From an uncultured Prevotellaceae bacterium (lineage in GTDB: Bacteria > Bacteroidota > Bacteroidia > Bacteroidales > Bacteroidaceae): 32,149 nt of DNA. Each line of letters begins with the position of its first letter. The stretch's first letter is position 1. The notes beneath the pieces are model-generated. The model did not search any database and was not told the DNA's origin. It worked only from the letters and a program-made list of their open reading frames with translations. The translations under genes and the position numbers were made by a program. The stretch is taken from positions 1 to 32,149 of the forward strand of contig CALDLA010000119.1 in the NCBI GenBank assembly GCA_937898415.1, written 5' to 3'. Below are positions 1-7,962 of this stretch, piece after piece.

Positions 1-212
1 CGGCAAAGTATCAGGGCGAGGCACTCATCATCCACGGCAATGCCGACCGCGTGGTCCCCTACACCTATGGCGAGCGGTTCCACCAGATTTGGCCCAAGAG
101 TGAACTCATCATTCAGGAATACTTCGACCACGGGTTCTCGCAGAACATCTATCGCACAACGGACATTGTGTCGGAGTACCTGATTAAGCAGTTGAAAAAC
201 AAAAGCTTATAG
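1..212 (+). CDS. Alpha/beta hydrolase, C-terminal fragment
   Basis: Only the last 69 residues are present; the reading frame enters at base 3 and ends at TAG 210-212. The fragment has the end of a serine-hydrolase fold: a strand followed by HGNADRVVPY, where the Asp is the likely acid of the triad, and FDHGF about 30 residues later, whose His is the likely base. This spacing is typical of alpha/beta hydrolases of the dienelactone hydrolase/acyl-peptidase type. The nucleophile lies outside the window, so the substrate is unknown. It converges on the acyl-CoA ligase gene with a 14-nt gap and no clear terminator. Confidence 0.8.
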   Translation, partial: AKYQGEALIIHGNADRVVPYTYGERFHQIWPKSELIIQEYFDHGFSQNIYRTTDIVSEYLIKQLKNKSL

Positions 213-226
213 TGAGTACTTATCGG

Positions 227-1867
227 CTAATGATACAAATAGCGTTTGATACTCATTTTCGGTGTCTTTTCAAAAGGCTCGTCAACAAATACCACTTCGT
301 TGATCTTGCTGTAGACAGGCAGTGACTTGTTGGCGGTGGCGCGGATGAGTTCGGGAATCTCCGAACGTTTGCTCATGTCCATGTCCTCGGGTATCTCAGG
401 ATATACCAGAGCAACCAGCCTACCCTTTCGCTCCACGACCAGCGACTCACTCACGTATGGACAGCCAGACAACACGGCCTCCAACTCCTCGGGATAGATG
501 TTCTGGCCGGAAGAGTTGAGAATCATCGACTTGATGCGGCCACGGATGAAGATGTTGTTGTCTTCGTCCAACAGTCCTAAGTCGCCTGTGCGGAACCATC
601 CGTCGTCGGTAAACGCGGCGGCATTGGCTTCGGGATTCTTGTAATAGCCGATAGTAAGGTTGGCGCCCCGTACCTGTATTTCCCCTGGGACGTTCCTTGG
701 GTCGTCGGAATTGATGCGAAGTTCGTGGACGGGCTTGCCACAGGAACCAGGTACGAACTCCGTACACCATTCAAAACCAAGCAATGGGCAGGCTTCCGTC
801 ATGCCATAGCCAACTGTATAAGGCAGGCGTATCTTGGAGAAACAATCCTCCACCTCGGATTTAAGTGCTGCACCACCCATGATGAAGCCACGCACCTGAC
901 CGCCAAAGGCTGCCAGCACCTTCTTGCGGACAATCTTATAAATCGCCTTGCGGGCTTGGGGTATAGCCGTCAGCCATTTCATCTTGTCGAGGGCAGGCTT
1001 GATGGAATTGGCATACACCTTTTCCATCACCAGCGGCACCGTGACCACCATATATGGCTTCACCTCCTGCATGGCTTTCAGCAACGTCGAGGGCGAAGGT
1101 GTCTTGCCAAGGAACCAGACCGTCACACCATCGACGTTAGGATGGATGAACTCGATGGCCAGTCCGTACATGTGTGCCATGGGAAGCATGGAGACGACGG
1201 TCTCACCGGGCTGGTTTGGGAAATGGTTGTTGCTGAACGCGTCGGTATCTGAAATGGCGCCGTAGGTCAGCATGACACCCTTGGGATTACCGGTCGTTCC
1301 AGAGGTATAGTTGATGATGGCCAGCTTGTCCATATTGTCAGAAGGATAGGAAACCTGTTCCTTCGGTAAACCAGCGGGATATTTCTGGGCGAAAATCTTC
1401 TCACGGTTCACCCAGGCCTCGGCCACCTTCTCGTCGCGATGCCAGAGCATCGAGCGGTCCTTCACATTGATGGCAGCCCTGAGATTGGGCATCTGCCCAG
1501 GATTGAGCTTTTCCCATATATCCTTGTCGGTGAAAAGTAGCACACTGTCGGAGTGGTGCGTGAAAGAGGAGATGCTGTTGGGGTGGAAATCAGCAAGAAG
1601 GGGAACCGCCACGCATTCGTTGACATTGATGTCCCAAAAGGTCATGGCCCAACGGGCGCAGTTACGCGCACAGATAGCAATCTTACTGCGCTTGGTAATA
1701 CCTGCCTCGGTCAGAAAGATCCGAAACTGTTCAATGCTTGTTGCCACATCTGCATACGTAAAGGCATCGCCCTCGTAGTCGCAGAGTGCTTTCTGATCCC
1801 ATTGTTGGCGCATCGTTTCCTCCAATGTTTTCAGATAATGTTTAACCGTTATAAGTTCCTTTGCCAT
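227..1867 (-). CDS. AMP-forming acyl-CoA synthetase (long-chain fatty acid-CoA ligase-like)
   Basis: This adenylate-forming enzyme (ANL superfamily) of 546 residues probably activates a fatty acid with ATP and then CoA. The core motifs are in order: P-loop A3 YTSGTTGNPKG at about 187-197, A5 YGMTE at 354-358, A7 GWFRTGDLG at 423-431, the A8 hinge region with RGRIKSMILNSSG at 442-454, and an A10-like C-terminal Lys at about 541 (TPKMSIKR). No phosphopantetheine carrier domain follows, so a stand-alone ligase is more likely than an NRPS module. The chain is somewhat shorter than FadD-type enzymes of about 560 residues or more. The ATG at 1867 follows a TAnnTTTG box at 1902-1909. It stands alone, with no beta-oxidation genes nearby, so a role in recycling exogenous fatty acids or in lipid synthesis is inference only. 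Confidence 0.9.
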   Translation of the reverse strand: MAKELITVKHYLKTLEETMRQQWDQKALCDYEGDAFTYADVATSIEQFRIFLTEAGITKRSKIAICARNCARWAMTFWDINVNECVAVPLLADFHPNSISSFTHHSDSVLLFTDKDIWEKLNPGQMPNLRAAINVKDRSMLWHRDEKVAEAWVNREKIFAQKYPAGLPKEQVSYPSDNMDKLAIINYTSGTTGNPKGVMLTYGAISDTDAFSNNHFPNQPGETVVSMLPMAHMYGLAIEFIHPNVDGVTVWFLGKTPSPSTLLKAMQEVKPYMVVTVPLVMEKVYANSIKPALDKMKWLTAIPQARKAIYKIVRKKVLAAFGGQVRGFIMGGAALKSEVEDCFSKIRLPYTVGYGMTEACPLLGFEWCTEFVPGSCGKPVHELRINSDDPRNVPGEIQVRGANLTIGYYKNPEANAAAFTDDGWFRTGDLGLLDEDNNIFIRGRIKSMILNSSGQNIYPEELEAVLSGCPYVSESLVVERKGRLVALVYPEIPEDMDMSKRSEIPELIRATANKSLPVYSKINEVVFVDEPFEKTPKMSIKRYLYH

Positions 1868-1901
1868 ACTCTAAATCATAAAGTATTGTAATAATTGGGG
1901 A

Positions 1902-1909
1902 CAAAGTTA
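1902..1909 (-). promoter_or_regulatory. -7 box for the acyl-CoA ligase gene
   Basis: TAACTTTG on the minus strand matches the Bacteroidota -7 consensus TAnnTTTG, 34 nt before the ATG at 1867. No good TTTG is seen at the -33 spacing. A TACCTTTA (one mismatch) at 1931-1938 on the plus strand could serve the divergent lipoprotein gene. Confidence 0.55.
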
Positions 1910-1966
1910 CTAAAAAATCTTCTTTTTTCGTACCTTTACACGCAGATTTAATATGTTTTAAAGACG

Positions 1967-3268
1967 ATGAATAAAAGATTGGTTATTTATGCACTTACGG
2001 CAATAGCGTTTGCTGGCTGCCATACGAAAAATATGACGGAAGCCGAGAGGTTTGACGCAAGCGTCAGGGAGGAACTTCCCTTCGACGTCGATTCCCTGCG
2101 CTGGCTCGACGGTGTGGACATGGCGACGTATCAGTTCGCCTGTAAGGACTATGTAGCGACGCCGCCTGACGCATTCATCGGACTGGACGGTGCATTGAAC
2201 GTCTACAACAATTTCCTCTTTGAGAAACCGACACGTCAGTCGGAAGATATGGTCTGGCGCAACGTCGTCGTGTCGAAGAAGAACCAGCGCATCATCTGCA
2301 TCGACCGCTACCTGAGCGAAGGCCGGACGAAGGGCTTTGTCTATGTGCTGCAAAGTGAAACGAAGCGGTTTCCGACGCTGGGGCTTTACCATTGGGACGT
2401 GAGCGACCCGCACCATATAGAGATGGCTGGCGAGAATCTGGAGCATCTGCGCAAACTAACGCTGAAAAGAATGAAAGGCAATGGCCGCTACACGGTACCT
2501 ACCTCGCAAAACGACTACTGGACATTGATATTCCATGCCGACTCGCTCATGAACGACGGGCTATATGCAGAGGCAAAGCAAGCGTATGACCTGGCGTTCA
2601 CGGAGGACCGCTATATTCTGCCAAGCCATCTGTCGACCATAGCTAAAAAGATGATGGGCATACACAACGACGAGGCGGCGCTCGACTATCTCAGCCATCG
2701 CGTCAGGATGGAGCCAGACTTCTACGAGGAGCCAATGCCCTCGACGATTCAGCATTTACGTGACACGTTTGAGGTGCGCCAGCGCAAGTATAGCTACGAC
2801 CTCGCCCGGAAGCAGTATTTAGAGTGGATATTCGAACGTGACCAGTACGACCGTATGTTGTGGTTTCTTGCCTCTAACAAACGCACGGAATCCCCAGAGC
2901 GCGTTGAGAAACTGGCACGACGGGCAATGGATACGGACAGCACCAACTTGCAGTTGGTAAGCCGTATCTTGTTGGAAAGGGGCTACCCCCGGAAGTCGAA
3001 GGTTGGTGATTTCGCAACGCAGACCGTCTGGATGATTATCCAGCACAGCGACTTGGGTCGCATCAAGCAATTCCTGCCACAGTTGGAAGAAGCTGCCCGT
3101 CGAGGCGATTTAGCTCCTGCATACATGGCCGCGACGAAAGACCGCATCGACATCCGTGAGGGCCGTCCGCAGAAATACGGCACGCAGTTCAATTGTCCCT
3201 TGCTGGACTCCTTGCGCGTCAATGAGTGGCGACAAGAGGTCGGCCTGCCTCCTATAGAAGTAAAATGA
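1967..3268 (+). CDS. DUF6624-like lipoprotein
   Basis: Predicted lipoprotein of 433 residues: a short hydrophobic signal ends in the lipobox FAGC with Cys18, so the mature protein should be membrane-anchored, periplasmic or surface-exposed. The middle (about 190-245) has helix pairs such as AEAKQAYDLAF and DEAALDYLSHR that resemble TPR-like units. The C-terminal third (about 320-420) has W-x-IIQH, AYMAATKDRIDIREG and QKYGTQ, which I recognise as the DUF6624 pattern; its function is unknown. The last codons lie 13 nt before the next gene, a small zinc-ribbon protein, suggesting co-transcription. The assignment to DUF6624 is from memory of the motif, not from a search. Confidence 0.8.
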   Translation: MNKRLVIYALTAIAFAGCHTKNMTEAERFDASVREELPFDVDSLRWLDGVDMATYQFACKDYVATPPDAFIGLDGALNVYNNFLFEKPTRQSEDMVWRNVVVSKKNQRIICIDRYLSEGRTKGFVYVLQSETKRFPTLGLYHWDVSDPHHIEMAGENLEHLRKLTLKRMKGNGRYTVPTSQNDYWTLIFHADSLMNDGLYAEAKQAYDLAFTEDRYILPSHLSTIAKKMMGIHNDEAALDYLSHRVRMEPDFYEEPMPSTIQHLRDTFEVRQRKYSYDLARKQYLEWIFERDQYDRMLWFLASNKRTESPERVEKLARRAMDTDSTNLQLVSRILLERGYPRKSKVGDFATQTVWMIIQHSDLGRIKQFLPQLEEAARRGDLAPAYMAATKDRIDIREGRPQKYGTQFNCPLLDSLRVNEWRQEVGLPPIEVK

Positions 3269-3281
3269 ATGAAATAATCAG

Positions 3282-3575
3282 ATGGCGTGGAAATTGAAAT
3301 ATCGCTGCAAAGCTTGTGGGTATGAAGCCGAGGTGTACGAGGGGCGTGGTCTCTTTCGTCAGCAGATTACCCCCATGAGTTGCCCAGACTGCAAGACAAT
3401 CCAGAACATTGTGGTTGGTGGCATCATTGCAGACGTAGCCCCATCATATCGAAGCGAGGTTGGTAGGCTATGCTTGAATTGCGGCAGCGAGAATATCAGG
3501 ATATGGAATATGAAAACCTGTCCGAAGTGTCAAGGAGAAATGGAGCAAACTGGAGAAAGAGAATTCTGGACATAA
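3282..3575 (+). CDS. Small double zinc-ribbon protein
   Basis: A soluble protein of 97 residues with four CxxC knuckles: CKAC near residue 9, CPDC near 34, CLNC near 64 and CPKC near 79. The pairs probably make two zinc ribbons. There is no signal peptide or membrane segment. Proteins of this shape bind nucleic acid, act as adaptors, or are simply structural; the sequence does not decide between these. It follows the DUF6624-like lipoprotein by 13 nt and ends 2 nt short of the stop of the convergent FHA gene, which also starts with a zinc ribbon. The two are not obvious paralogues beyond the knuckles. Confidence 0.75.
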   Translation: MAWKLKYRCKACGYEAEVYEGRGLFRQQITPMSCPDCKTIQNIVVGGIIADVAPSYRSEVGRLCLNCGSENIRIWNMKTCPKCQGEMEQTGEREFWT

Positions 3576-3577
3576 AT

Positions 3578-4096
3578 CTACTCACCCCTGAGGATGATGC
3601 TGGTGGCACCGATAGTGAAGAGTGTGCCATCCTCGATGACACGCCGTTCACGACCCTTGATTTCCACATTATCGACGAAGGTGCCGGTATTGCTGTTGTT
3701 GTCGCGAAGGGTGTAGCAGAGGTTGCCACGCTTGTCGCGGCTGACGTTGATGGTGCAGTGGTTCAGGTCAACGCTGGGGTCCACGGTTTCAAAGGGCGTG
3801 TTCACAGGGTTGCCCTTCTGATAGCGGCCGATGACGTTGTCGCCCATGACCAGCGGGATAACCTGCTTATAGTGGAATACGTTCTCAATGACAACGATTG
3901 AACCGCAGCCATGCTCGTTGGCATGTTCGTCGGGGCAATCCTCTTTCTGGGTGGCCTTCAGCTTCGACATACCCATACGGATACCAAACTGCTTGCCGCA
4001 TTCGTCACACTGGAAGACCAGCGACTGGCCTTCCTCATATTGGGTTTCATCAAAGATGATGTAATGGTCGCACTTCGGGCAGCGTACTCGTTTCAT
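3578..4096 (-). CDS. Zinc-ribbon plus FHA-domain protein
   Basis: A cytoplasmic protein of 172 residues. Residues 6-33 hold a zinc ribbon (CPKC and CDEC). A Cys/His-containing linker follows (CPDEHANEHGC, about 54-64). An FHA domain at about 78-170 contains VIGR (88-91) and NSNTGTFVDN (134-143). FHA domains normally bind phosphothreonine through the GR Arg and an SRxH motif; here the equivalent stretch reads DLNH (110-113), so the Ser is replaced by Asp. Phosphopeptide binding may therefore be altered. The ATG overlaps the stop of the upstream HU/SPOR gene (ATGA), which implies translational coupling and a shared role. No Ser/Thr kinase is visible in the window. Confidence 0.85.
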   Translation of the reverse strand: MKRVRCPKCDHYIIFDETQYEEGQSLVFQCDECGKQFGIRMGMSKLKATQKEDCPDEHANEHGCGSIVVIENVFHYKQVIPLVMGDNVIGRYQKGNPVNTPFETVDPSVDLNHCTINVSRDKRGNLCYTLRDNNSNTGTFVDNVEIKGRERRVIEDGTLFTIGATSIILRGE

Positions 4097-5145
4097 TCTT
4101 GAATTTTAAGAACCCACGCCTCTGCCAGTTCGCTGTACTGATGAACCTGCTGTAACTTCTTATAAGCGTCGGCCTCTGAGGAGAACGAACCACAGATAAC
4201 GCGGCGTATATTATTATAAATATGTATGCTTGCATCATTAAGTCCCTGCTGGTGGAGACGGTTGACAAAATCTTCGGCTCCACGCTGCGACACCTGACTG
4301 GCCACCACGATGAGGTAGGTCATTACTGGCTTTTTAGGTTGTTCGACAGGCTGTGGTGCTGCAGGCTCCTCAGCGGGCTCTTCAACAACCTCATCAACCA
4401 CCGTGTCGAACAGAACGTCTTCTTCCTGTATCAACGTATCCTCCTTCAACACTTGCGTGTCAATCTCGACGTCAGCATTCCTGGCAGGCGACTTATGGAT
4501 GATGGGCAGGTTCACCTGACTCATGCTCACGCCCTCGTCAACTCCGCCATTGCTCACCGGCTGACTCATGATGAAGAATGCCAGGAAGGCTGCAGCTACT
4601 GCCACAGCATTACGTACCCACGACATCTTGATGGTGATAGCGCGGTCGGCGTCAGTCTCGTCGTCAGTAGCATCAATCCCCTTTTCATTGTGAATACGCG
4701 ACTTGTCTGCCTTCACGACGGCGGCCCCCTTGGCTATCATCTCAAACGAACTGAGCCCATATAATTCAGGGGTCAGGATGCCCGCCTCGCAGGGTTCGAA
4801 CTCCAGTCGGCCCTCATCATTGACGGACAGCCGGCCAATATCGTTCATTTCGTAGTAGCCATCGTTGTCGAGATGCTGTTTCAGCTCGTCAACCTCGGTC
4901 TCAATGCGACGGAGAGCCTCGGGATAGCTGATGTCATAGGCCTCGACATAGGACTGCACGAGCAGCGAATCATTCAGCTTGAGTTGCGGATTGAATCCCA
5001 GCGTACGCTGTGGCGGCAGAAAGAGCTGGCTTTCCTCGTCATAGTGTGCTTCAAGATGGTGCGCCATAAAGCCGCCCAAATCCGGGACGATGACGCAATC
5101 ATTGCTCAGCAAAAGTATCTCAATATGTCTTTCTAATTCAATCAC
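4093..5145 (-). CDS. HU-CCDC81 and SPOR domain membrane protein
   Basis: A 350-residue protein typical of Bacteroidota. The N-terminal part (1-135) resembles the HU-CCDC81 repeats (IEILLLSNDCVIVPDLGGF). A single membrane segment lies at about 178-194 (VRNAVAVAAAFLAFFIM). A Glu/Pro-rich linker follows, and a SPOR domain at about 274-350 should bind denuded septal peptidoglycan. The HU part would face the cytoplasm and the SPOR part the periplasm, suggesting a role in division or in linking nucleoid and envelope (inference). I chose GTG at 5145 rather than an upstream start at 5223 because the longer form would run through the promoter at 5151-5182, and homologues I recall begin at the IEL motif. 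The FHA gene is coupled downstream by a 4-nt overlap. Confidence 0.85.
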   Translation of the reverse strand: MIELERHIEILLLSNDCVIVPDLGGFMAHHLEAHYDEESQLFLPPQRTLGFNPQLKLNDSLLVQSYVEAYDISYPEALRRIETEVDELKQHLDNDGYYEMNDIGRLSVNDEGRLEFEPCEAGILTPELYGLSSFEMIAKGAAVVKADKSRIHNEKGIDATDDETDADRAITIKMSWVRNAVAVAAAFLAFFIMSQPVSNGGVDEGVSMSQVNLPIIHKSPARNADVEIDTQVLKEDTLIQEEDVLFDTVVDEVVEEPAEEPAAPQPVEQPKKPVMTYLIVVASQVSQRGAEDFVNRLHQQGLNDASIHIYNNIRRVICGSFSSEADAYKKLQQVHQYSELAEAWVLKIQE

Positions 5146-5150
5146 GACTG

Positions 5151-5182
5151 CAAAAGTACTGCTTTTTTGTGAGAAAACCAAA
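5151..5182 (-). promoter_or_regulatory. Consensus promoter of the HU/SPOR gene
   Basis: On the minus strand TTTG (5182-5179), a 20-nt spacer and TACTTTTG (5158-5151) match the Bacteroidota -33/-7 promoter exactly. The GTG start begins only 5 nt after the -7 box, so the transcript is predicted to start at or next to the start codon (leaderless). Confidence 0.75.
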
Positions 5183-5223
5183 TAAAAGAAACTTAAAATC
5201 GTCGTTGAATGAAAAAAAAGCAT

Positions 5224-5231
5224 TACCTTTG
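5224..5231 (+). promoter_or_regulatory. -7 box for the rfbC-ugd operon
   Basis: TACCTTTG on the plus strand lies 18 nt before the ATG at 5250. A TTG at 5205-5207 is only 16 nt upstream, so the -33 element is weak. It sits in the divergent gap shared with the HU/SPOR promoter. Confidence 0.55.
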
Positions 5232-5249
5232 CACAAAAATTAAATAGGT

Positions 5250-5798
5250 ATGAAATATATACAGACAGAACTTCAGGGCGTCTACATCATTCAACCTAAA
5301 GTCTTCAACGACGCCCGAGGTTACTTCATGGAGGCCTGGAAGGAGCAGGAATTCATAGAGCACGTAGGCCCCGTCCACTTTATTCAGGACAATGAGTCGA
5401 AGTCCAGCTATGGCGTGCTCCGCGGCCTGCACTACCAGAAGGGTAGCTACTCACAAGCCAAGCTGGTGCGCGTCATCAAGGGCAGCGTACTCGATGTGGC
5501 TGTCGACATACGCCGCTCGTCGCCTACCTTCGGCCGTCACGTCATGGTAGAGCTGACCGAGGACAACAAGCGCCAACTGTTCATTCCCCGTGGTTTTGCC
5601 CACGGATTTCTGGTACTGAGTCCCGAGGCGGTCTTTATGTATAAGGTGGATAATGCCTATGCGCCTGAACATGATGCCGGCATCCGCTGGAACGACCTGG
5701 ATCTGGCCATCGAGTGGCCCATTGACCCCAAGGACGTGCTGACCAGCGAGAAGGACCTAAAGCAACCGATGTTCAAGGATGCCGAACTATTTGATTAA
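5250..5798 (+). CDS. rfbC: dTDP-4-dehydrorhamnose 3,5-epimerase
   Basis: A 182-residue cupin epimerase of the dTDP-L-rhamnose pathway, which converts dTDP-4-dehydro-6-deoxy-D-glucose to its L-lyxo form for surface polysaccharide. Visible features are LRGLHYQ with catalytic His61, the substrate-binding Lys71 in QAKLVRVIKG, FIPRGFAHGF at 111-120, and Tyr131 in MYKVDN as the likely general acid. The length is that of the family. rfbA, rfbB and rfbD are not in the window, so the rest of the pathway must be elsewhere. A related 3- or 5-epimerase of another sugar is possible, but all key residues fit RfbC. ugd follows after 27 nt and is likely co-transcribed. Confidence 0.92.
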   Translation: MKYIQTELQGVYIIQPKVFNDARGYFMEAWKEQEFIEHVGPVHFIQDNESKSSYGVLRGLHYQKGSYSQAKLVRVIKGSVLDVAVDIRRSSPTFGRHVMVELTEDNKRQLFIPRGFAHGFLVLSPEAVFMYKVDNAYAPEHDAGIRWNDLDLAIEWPIDPKDVLTSEKDLKQPMFKDAELFD

Positions 5799-5825
5799 AG
5801 ATAATAACTTTACTTAAACAGAATC

Positions 5826-7142
5826 ATGAATATAGCAATAGTAGGAACAGGATATGTTGGCCTGGTGTCAGGCACATGTTTTGCTGACACAGGTGCTACT
5901 GTGACCTGCGTCGATGTTGACGAGGCAAAGATTAACCGCCTGAAGAACGGAGAAATACCCATTTACGAACCAGGTCTCGACGAGCTGGTGAAGAAGAATG
6001 TGGCTGCAGGCCGCCTGAAGTTCACCACAGACCTGTCGGCCATCCTTGACGAAGTAGAGATTGTGTTCTCTGCTGTAGGCACACCTCCTGACGAAGACGG
6101 CTCAGCCGACCTGAAATATGTGCTGCAGGTTGCCCGCACCATTGGTCAGAACCTGAACCACTACGTGGTGGTGGTCACCAAGTCAACCGTCCCTGTGGGC
6201 ACAGCCCGCAAGGTACGCCAGGCCATTGAACAGGAACTGGAGAAGCGTGGCGTCGATATTCCCTTCGACGTGGCCTCGAACCCGGAGTTCCTCAAAGAGG
6301 GTAACGCCATCAAGGACTTCATGTCACCCGACCGCGTTGTCGTTGGTACGGAGAGCGAGCGGGCCAAGAAGGTGCTCACCCGACTCTACAAGCCATTCCT
6401 CCTCAATAACTTCCGCGTCATCTTCATGGACATTCCTTCAGCTGAGATGACCAAGTATGCCGCCAACTCCATGCTGGCCACCCGCATTTCGTTCATGAAC
6501 GAGATTGCCAACCTCTGCGAACGTGTAGGGGCTGATGTTAATATGGTACGCGCAGGAATAGGTTCCGATACTCGTATCGGCCGCAAGTTCCTCTATGCCG
6601 GCTGCGGCTATGGCGGCTCGTGTTTCCCCAAGGACGTGAAGGCACTCATCAAGACTGCCGACCAGAATGGCTACTCGATGGAGGTGTTGAAGGCCGTGGA
6701 ACGCGTCAACGAGACCCAAAAGAGCATCCTCTTCCAGAAACTTGAAAAAGCCTTCGACGGCAAACCGCTCCGCGGACTGACGATTGCCCTATGGGGACTG
6801 TCGTTCAAGCCTGAGACCGACGATATGCGCGAATCGACGGCGCTGGTTATGATTGGTAAACTGCTGGATGCAGGCTGCAATATCCGCGTCTTCGACCCTG
6901 TGGCCATGGACGAGTGCCGCCGCCGTATTGGCGACCGCGTCACCTACTGCCGCGACAAGTACGATGCCGTGCTCGACGCAGACGCCCTGCTGCTGCTGAC
7001 AGAGTGGAAGGAGTTCCGTCTGCCCACCTGGGGAGTCATCAACAAGGCGATGAAGCGCCCCCTGGTCATCGATGGCCGTAACATCTTCGATGTCGAGGAA
7101 CTCGAGGAGCAGGGCTTCGAATATTACTGCATTGGACGATAA
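5826..7142 (+). CDS. ugd: UDP-glucose 6-dehydrogenase
   Basis: This 438-residue enzyme oxidises UDP-glucose to UDP-glucuronate with two NAD+, feeding capsule or exopolysaccharide synthesis. The N-terminal Rossmann motif is GTGYVG (7-12). STVPVG at about 120-125 and EFLKEG at 154-159 are family blocks. The catalytic cysteine is Cys266 in GCGYGGSCFPKD. The C-terminal UDP-binding domain includes LSFKPETDDMRES. A UDP-N-acetylmannosamine dehydrogenase is less likely because of the AGCGYGGSCFPKD block and length. It lies 27 nt after rfbC, and its stop overlaps the start of the following lipoprotein gene by one base (TAATG), so translation is probably coupled. Confidence 0.95.
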   Translation: MNIAIVGTGYVGLVSGTCFADTGATVTCVDVDEAKINRLKNGEIPIYEPGLDELVKKNVAAGRLKFTTDLSAILDEVEIVFSAVGTPPDEDGSADLKYVLQVARTIGQNLNHYVVVVTKSTVPVGTARKVRQAIEQELEKRGVDIPFDVASNPEFLKEGNAIKDFMSPDRVVVGTESERAKKVLTRLYKPFLLNNFRVIFMDIPSAEMTKYAANSMLATRISFMNEIANLCERVGADVNMVRAGIGSDTRIGRKFLYAGCGYGGSCFPKDVKALIKTADQNGYSMEVLKAVERVNETQKSILFQKLEKAFDGKPLRGLTIALWGLSFKPETDDMRESTALVMIGKLLDAGCNIRVFDPVAMDECRRRIGDRVTYCRDKYDAVLDADALLLLTEWKEFRLPTWGVINKAMKRPLVIDGRNIFDVEELEEQGFEYYCIGR

Positions 7143-7957
7143 TGACACAAAAACTAAACATAGCGCTTTTGGCTGCCGTCTTGCTGACGGCAGCATGTAC
7201 ATCACCCAAGTCTCAAGGAACTGACGACGGGCAACAGACAGTACAACAGGAAAACAAGGAAGCCAAGCAACTGTTGCAGGGCATCTGGATAGATGAGGAC
7301 ACCGAGGAAGTGACGTTCCGTGCTGTGGGCGACACTATCTTCTATCCTGATACTGTCAGTCAGCCGGCCTACTTCAGGATCATGGGTGACTCCTTAGTCC
7401 TTGGCGACCCGGGCACCTCCTACCCCATCGTCAAGCAGTCGGCCAACTTTTTCAGCTTCAGGAACCAGAATGGCGACGAGATGAAGTTGGTAAAGAGTGA
7501 TGACCCTATCCACGTTTTTGCCTTTGTCCACGACAAACCACAGGTGCTCTCCTATACAGAGGTGGTGAAGTACGACTCCGTGGTGAACTACAATGGTCAA
7601 CGCTACCACTGGTATCTGGCCATCAATCCCACAAAATACAAGGTACACACGATAACCTACAACGACAATGGCGTAGAGGTTGACAACATCTATTACGACA
7701 ACATCATGAACGTCAGCCTGTATCGTGGAACCCAGAAACTTTTTTCGACTGACTTCAAGAAGCAGCTCTTCTCCTCAAAGATTCCACAGCAATTCCTGGA
7801 GCACGCCGTACTCAGCAATATGGAGTTCACGGGTATCGATGCCAGCGGCTTTCACTTCGTGGCCACCATCTGCATACCCGACGGGGCTTCCTGCTACAAG
7901 GCTGAGAATATTATCTCCTTTGACGGAAAGCTGAAGACGAGCCTGATAGAGTACTGA
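7142..7957 (+). CDS. Hypothetical lipoprotein (possibly DUF4738)
   Basis: A 271-residue predicted lipoprotein with signal and lipobox LTAAC (Cys19). The mature part is rich in beta-strand patterns. The C-terminal half, with KLFSTDFKKQLFSSKIP and a terminal block GFHFVATICIPDG, resembles what I remember of DUF4738; this is uncertain. No catalytic motif is visible. The start codon overlaps the ugd stop, so it is translated with the sugar-nucleotide genes, although nothing in its sequence shows a role in polysaccharide synthesis. It converges on nudC with a 5-nt gap. Confidence 0.75.
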   Translation: MTQKLNIALLAAVLLTAACTSPKSQGTDDGQQTVQQENKEAKQLLQGIWIDEDTEEVTFRAVGDTIFYPDTVSQPAYFRIMGDSLVLGDPGTSYPIVKQSANFFSFRNQNGDEMKLVKSDDPIHVFAFVHDKPQVLSYTEVVKYDSVVNYNGQRYHWYLAINPTKYKVHTITYNDNGVEVDNIYYDNIMNVSLYRGTQKLFSTDFKKQLFSSKIPQQFLEHAVLSNMEFTGIDASGFHFVATICIPDGASCYKAENIISFDGKLKTSLIEY

Positions 7958-7962
7958 GCCCC

